64,000 nucleotides of DNA, from assembly GCF_963676485.1 (NCBI RefSeq), contig NZ_OY781114.1:2389001-2453000 (forward strand). The letters run 5' to 3'. Each line of letters opens with the position of its first letter. Positions within the stretch are counted from its first letter, which is position 1. The notes beneath the pieces were generated by a model. That model was given only the letters and a program-made list of their open reading frames with translations. It was not told where the DNA came from and searched no databases. The stretch is from an uncultured Cohaesibacter sp. GTDB lineage: Bacteria > Pseudomonadota > Alphaproteobacteria > Rhizobiales > Cohaesibacteraceae. A program made the position numbers and the translations under genes. Of this stretch, positions 62,961-64,000 are shown piece after piece.

Positions 62961-63791
62961 ATGACGTCCTTTCGCGCTGCTTGTGTTCAACTGCGTTCCG
63001 GTCGCGATCCGGAGCATAATCTTGATGACGCCGAACGACTGATCCGTGAAGCGCGTCGTGATGGGGCTGAGTATATCCAGACGCCCGAACAGACTGCGAC
63101 CATGGAGATGAATCGCAAGGCGATGATGGCTGTCCTCTCTTCCGAGGATGATGATGAAGGCCTCAAGCGGATGCAGGCATTGGCCGAAGAGCTGGATATC
63201 TGGCTGCATATTGGCTCCATGTCCTTTCTGGTCAAAACCTGCGATGACGTGAAAGCGGTCAATCGCAGCCTGCTGATCTCTCCTGCCGGACGGATTGCTG
63301 CGCGCTATGACAAGATCCATATGTTTGATGTGGATCTGGAGAATGGTGAAAGCTATCGTGAATCTGCCAGTTTCGTTCCGGGCGAAAAGGCTGTCAGTGC
63401 CATTCTGCCGTGGGGTACACTGGGTTTGTCGATCTGCTACGATTTGCGTTTCCCCTATCTCTATCGGGCTTTGTGCAAGCAGATGGGTGCCAATATTCTG
63501 GCTATTCCTGCAGCCTTCACCAAGCGCACCGGTCAGGCCCACTGGCAGGTGCTGATGCGGGCAAGAGCCATAGAAAATGGAGCCTTCGTCATTGCTGCCG
63601 CTCAAGGGGGCAAGCATGAGAATGGCCGCAAGACCTATGGGCATTCCATTATCGTGGATCCTTGGGGAACCGTGCTGGCAGAAGCGCAGGATGAACCCTG
63701 TTTCATCGCAGCCGATATAGACATGACGCGGGTGGATGCCTGCCGCAAGGCGATCCCGTCGTTGCAGCACGACCGTGCTTTTGAAATCTGA
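62961..63791 (+). CDS. Nitrilase-superfamily amidohydrolase (Nit1/deaminated-glutathione amidase type)
   Basis: The 276-residue protein carries the Glu-Lys-Cys triad of the carbon-nitrogen hydrolases: E43 (TPEQTA), K118 (YDKIHMFDVD) and C159 (SICYDLRFP). KIHMFDVDL and CYDLRFPYLYR place it with Nit1/Nit2, which repair deaminated glutathione or cleave omega-amides. The neighbouring glutaredoxin fits a glutathione-related role. The ATG at 62961 is preceded by GGAGAGTTGC. Confidence 0.92.
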   Translation: MTSFRAACVQLRSGRDPEHNLDDAERLIREARRDGAEYIQTPEQTATMEMNRKAMMAVLSSEDDDEGLKRMQALAEELDIWLHIGSMSFLVKTCDDVKAVNRSLLISPAGRIAARYDKIHMFDVDLENGESYRESASFVPGEKAVSAILPWGTLGLSICYDLRFPYLYRALCKQMGANILAIPAAFTKRTGQAHWQVLMRARAIENGAFVIAAAQGGKHENGRKTYGHSIIVDPWGTVLAEAQDEPCFIAADIDMTRVDACRKAIPSLQHDRAFEI

Positions 63792-63899
63792 TTGCAAGTG
63801 GCGTATAATTCAGTCTATGAAATTTCGCTTGCCAATTGGCGCGAAATGGATTTTTGTGCGCGATGCACAGATTATCTGAAATCGATTTAGGGGTTTGAC

Positions 63900-64000
63900 T
63901 TGATTAAGTATTCGCTGCGCTGCGAGCATGATCATGTATTTGAAGGCTGGTTTCGCAATAGTGATGATTGCGAGATGCAGACCCGGAATGGCCATGTTGA
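63900..64000 (+). CDS. DUF1178-family protein, 5' part (runs off the window)
   Basis: From a TTG at 63900, with AGGGG upstream, the frame reads IKYSLRCEHDHVFEGWFRN, then SDDCEMQTRNGHV, open to the window end. This matches the N-terminus of DUF1178 proteins (IRYxLRCxxxHxFExWF), which commonly follow the grxC-nitrilase pair in alphaproteobacteria. Two cysteines and histidines may bind zinc. Only 33 codons are visible and the function is unknown. Confidence 0.8.
   Translation, partial: MIKYSLRCEHDHVFEGWFRNSDDCEMQTRNGHV

Overview
The window looks like chromosomal DNA of an alphaproteobacterium, most likely of the order Hyphomicrobiales (Rhizobiales). The right end carries the conserved gene order secA / PpiC-type isomerase / argJ / mutT / methyltransferase / comF / grxC / nitrilase / DUF1178, which is common in that order. 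Motility and envelope genes (two chemoreceptors, a PAS sensor, an autotransporter, a LuxR solo) would suit a marine or host-associated relative such as Cohaesibacter, but the genus cannot be fixed from this sequence. There is one tRNA, tRNA-Arg(CCG), and no rRNA, CRISPR array or prophage.

Layout. 0-10.2 kb: a membrane chemoreceptor; an Rrf2 regulator divergent from an MFS exporter/methyltransferase pair; a COG0523 metal chaperone behind a Zur-like operator; and a minus-strand envelope-stress operon (unknown RHH-like protein, PspA, YqiJ-like, flotillin). 10.2-16.3 kb: a decaying accessory zone with a broken LysR, tautomerase, cupin and a DUF4865-like remnant, followed by an IS110 transposase next to a degenerate IS1182/IS5-type element. 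16.7-19.9 kb: a GC-rich HMP/thiamine-precursor ABC transporter operon under a TPP riboswitch, apparently acquired. 20-24 kb: two acetyltransferases, a diguanylate cyclase and a stand-alone tyrosine recombinase coupled to a truncated Doc toxin. 24-33.4 kb: an autotransporter and LuxR solo, then a TetR regulator and an LplT-Aas type lysophospholipid acylation fusion. 33.9-38.2 kb: a LysR-controlled cluster of phenolic acid decarboxylase, SLC13 permease and enolase-superfamily dehydratase. 38.4-45.7 kb: copper chaperone genes, LysE exporter, a GGDEF/EAL protein, and MocR with glyA. 45.7-51.6 kb: a mosaic of gene wreckage (an internally deleted copy of the chemoreceptor at the left edge, a DUF6194 remnant, a frameshifted VOC gene) among small regulator/enzyme pairs (WYL, MerR, HxlR). 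51.9-64 kb: the tRNA, a PAS + soluble chemoreceptor pair, and the conserved housekeeping block.

Three observations stand out. Two unrelated WYL-regulator loci carry the same operator geometry (CTGACA, 5 nt, TGTCAG). A copy of 156 bp of the first chemoreceptor gene plus its downstream region, about 94% identical, lies 44.5 kb away with an 823-bp internal deletion. Several accessory loci can be read as broken genes in recognisable clusters. I did not find a convincing wholly new defence or biosynthetic system. All functional calls come from reading the sequence, with no database search.
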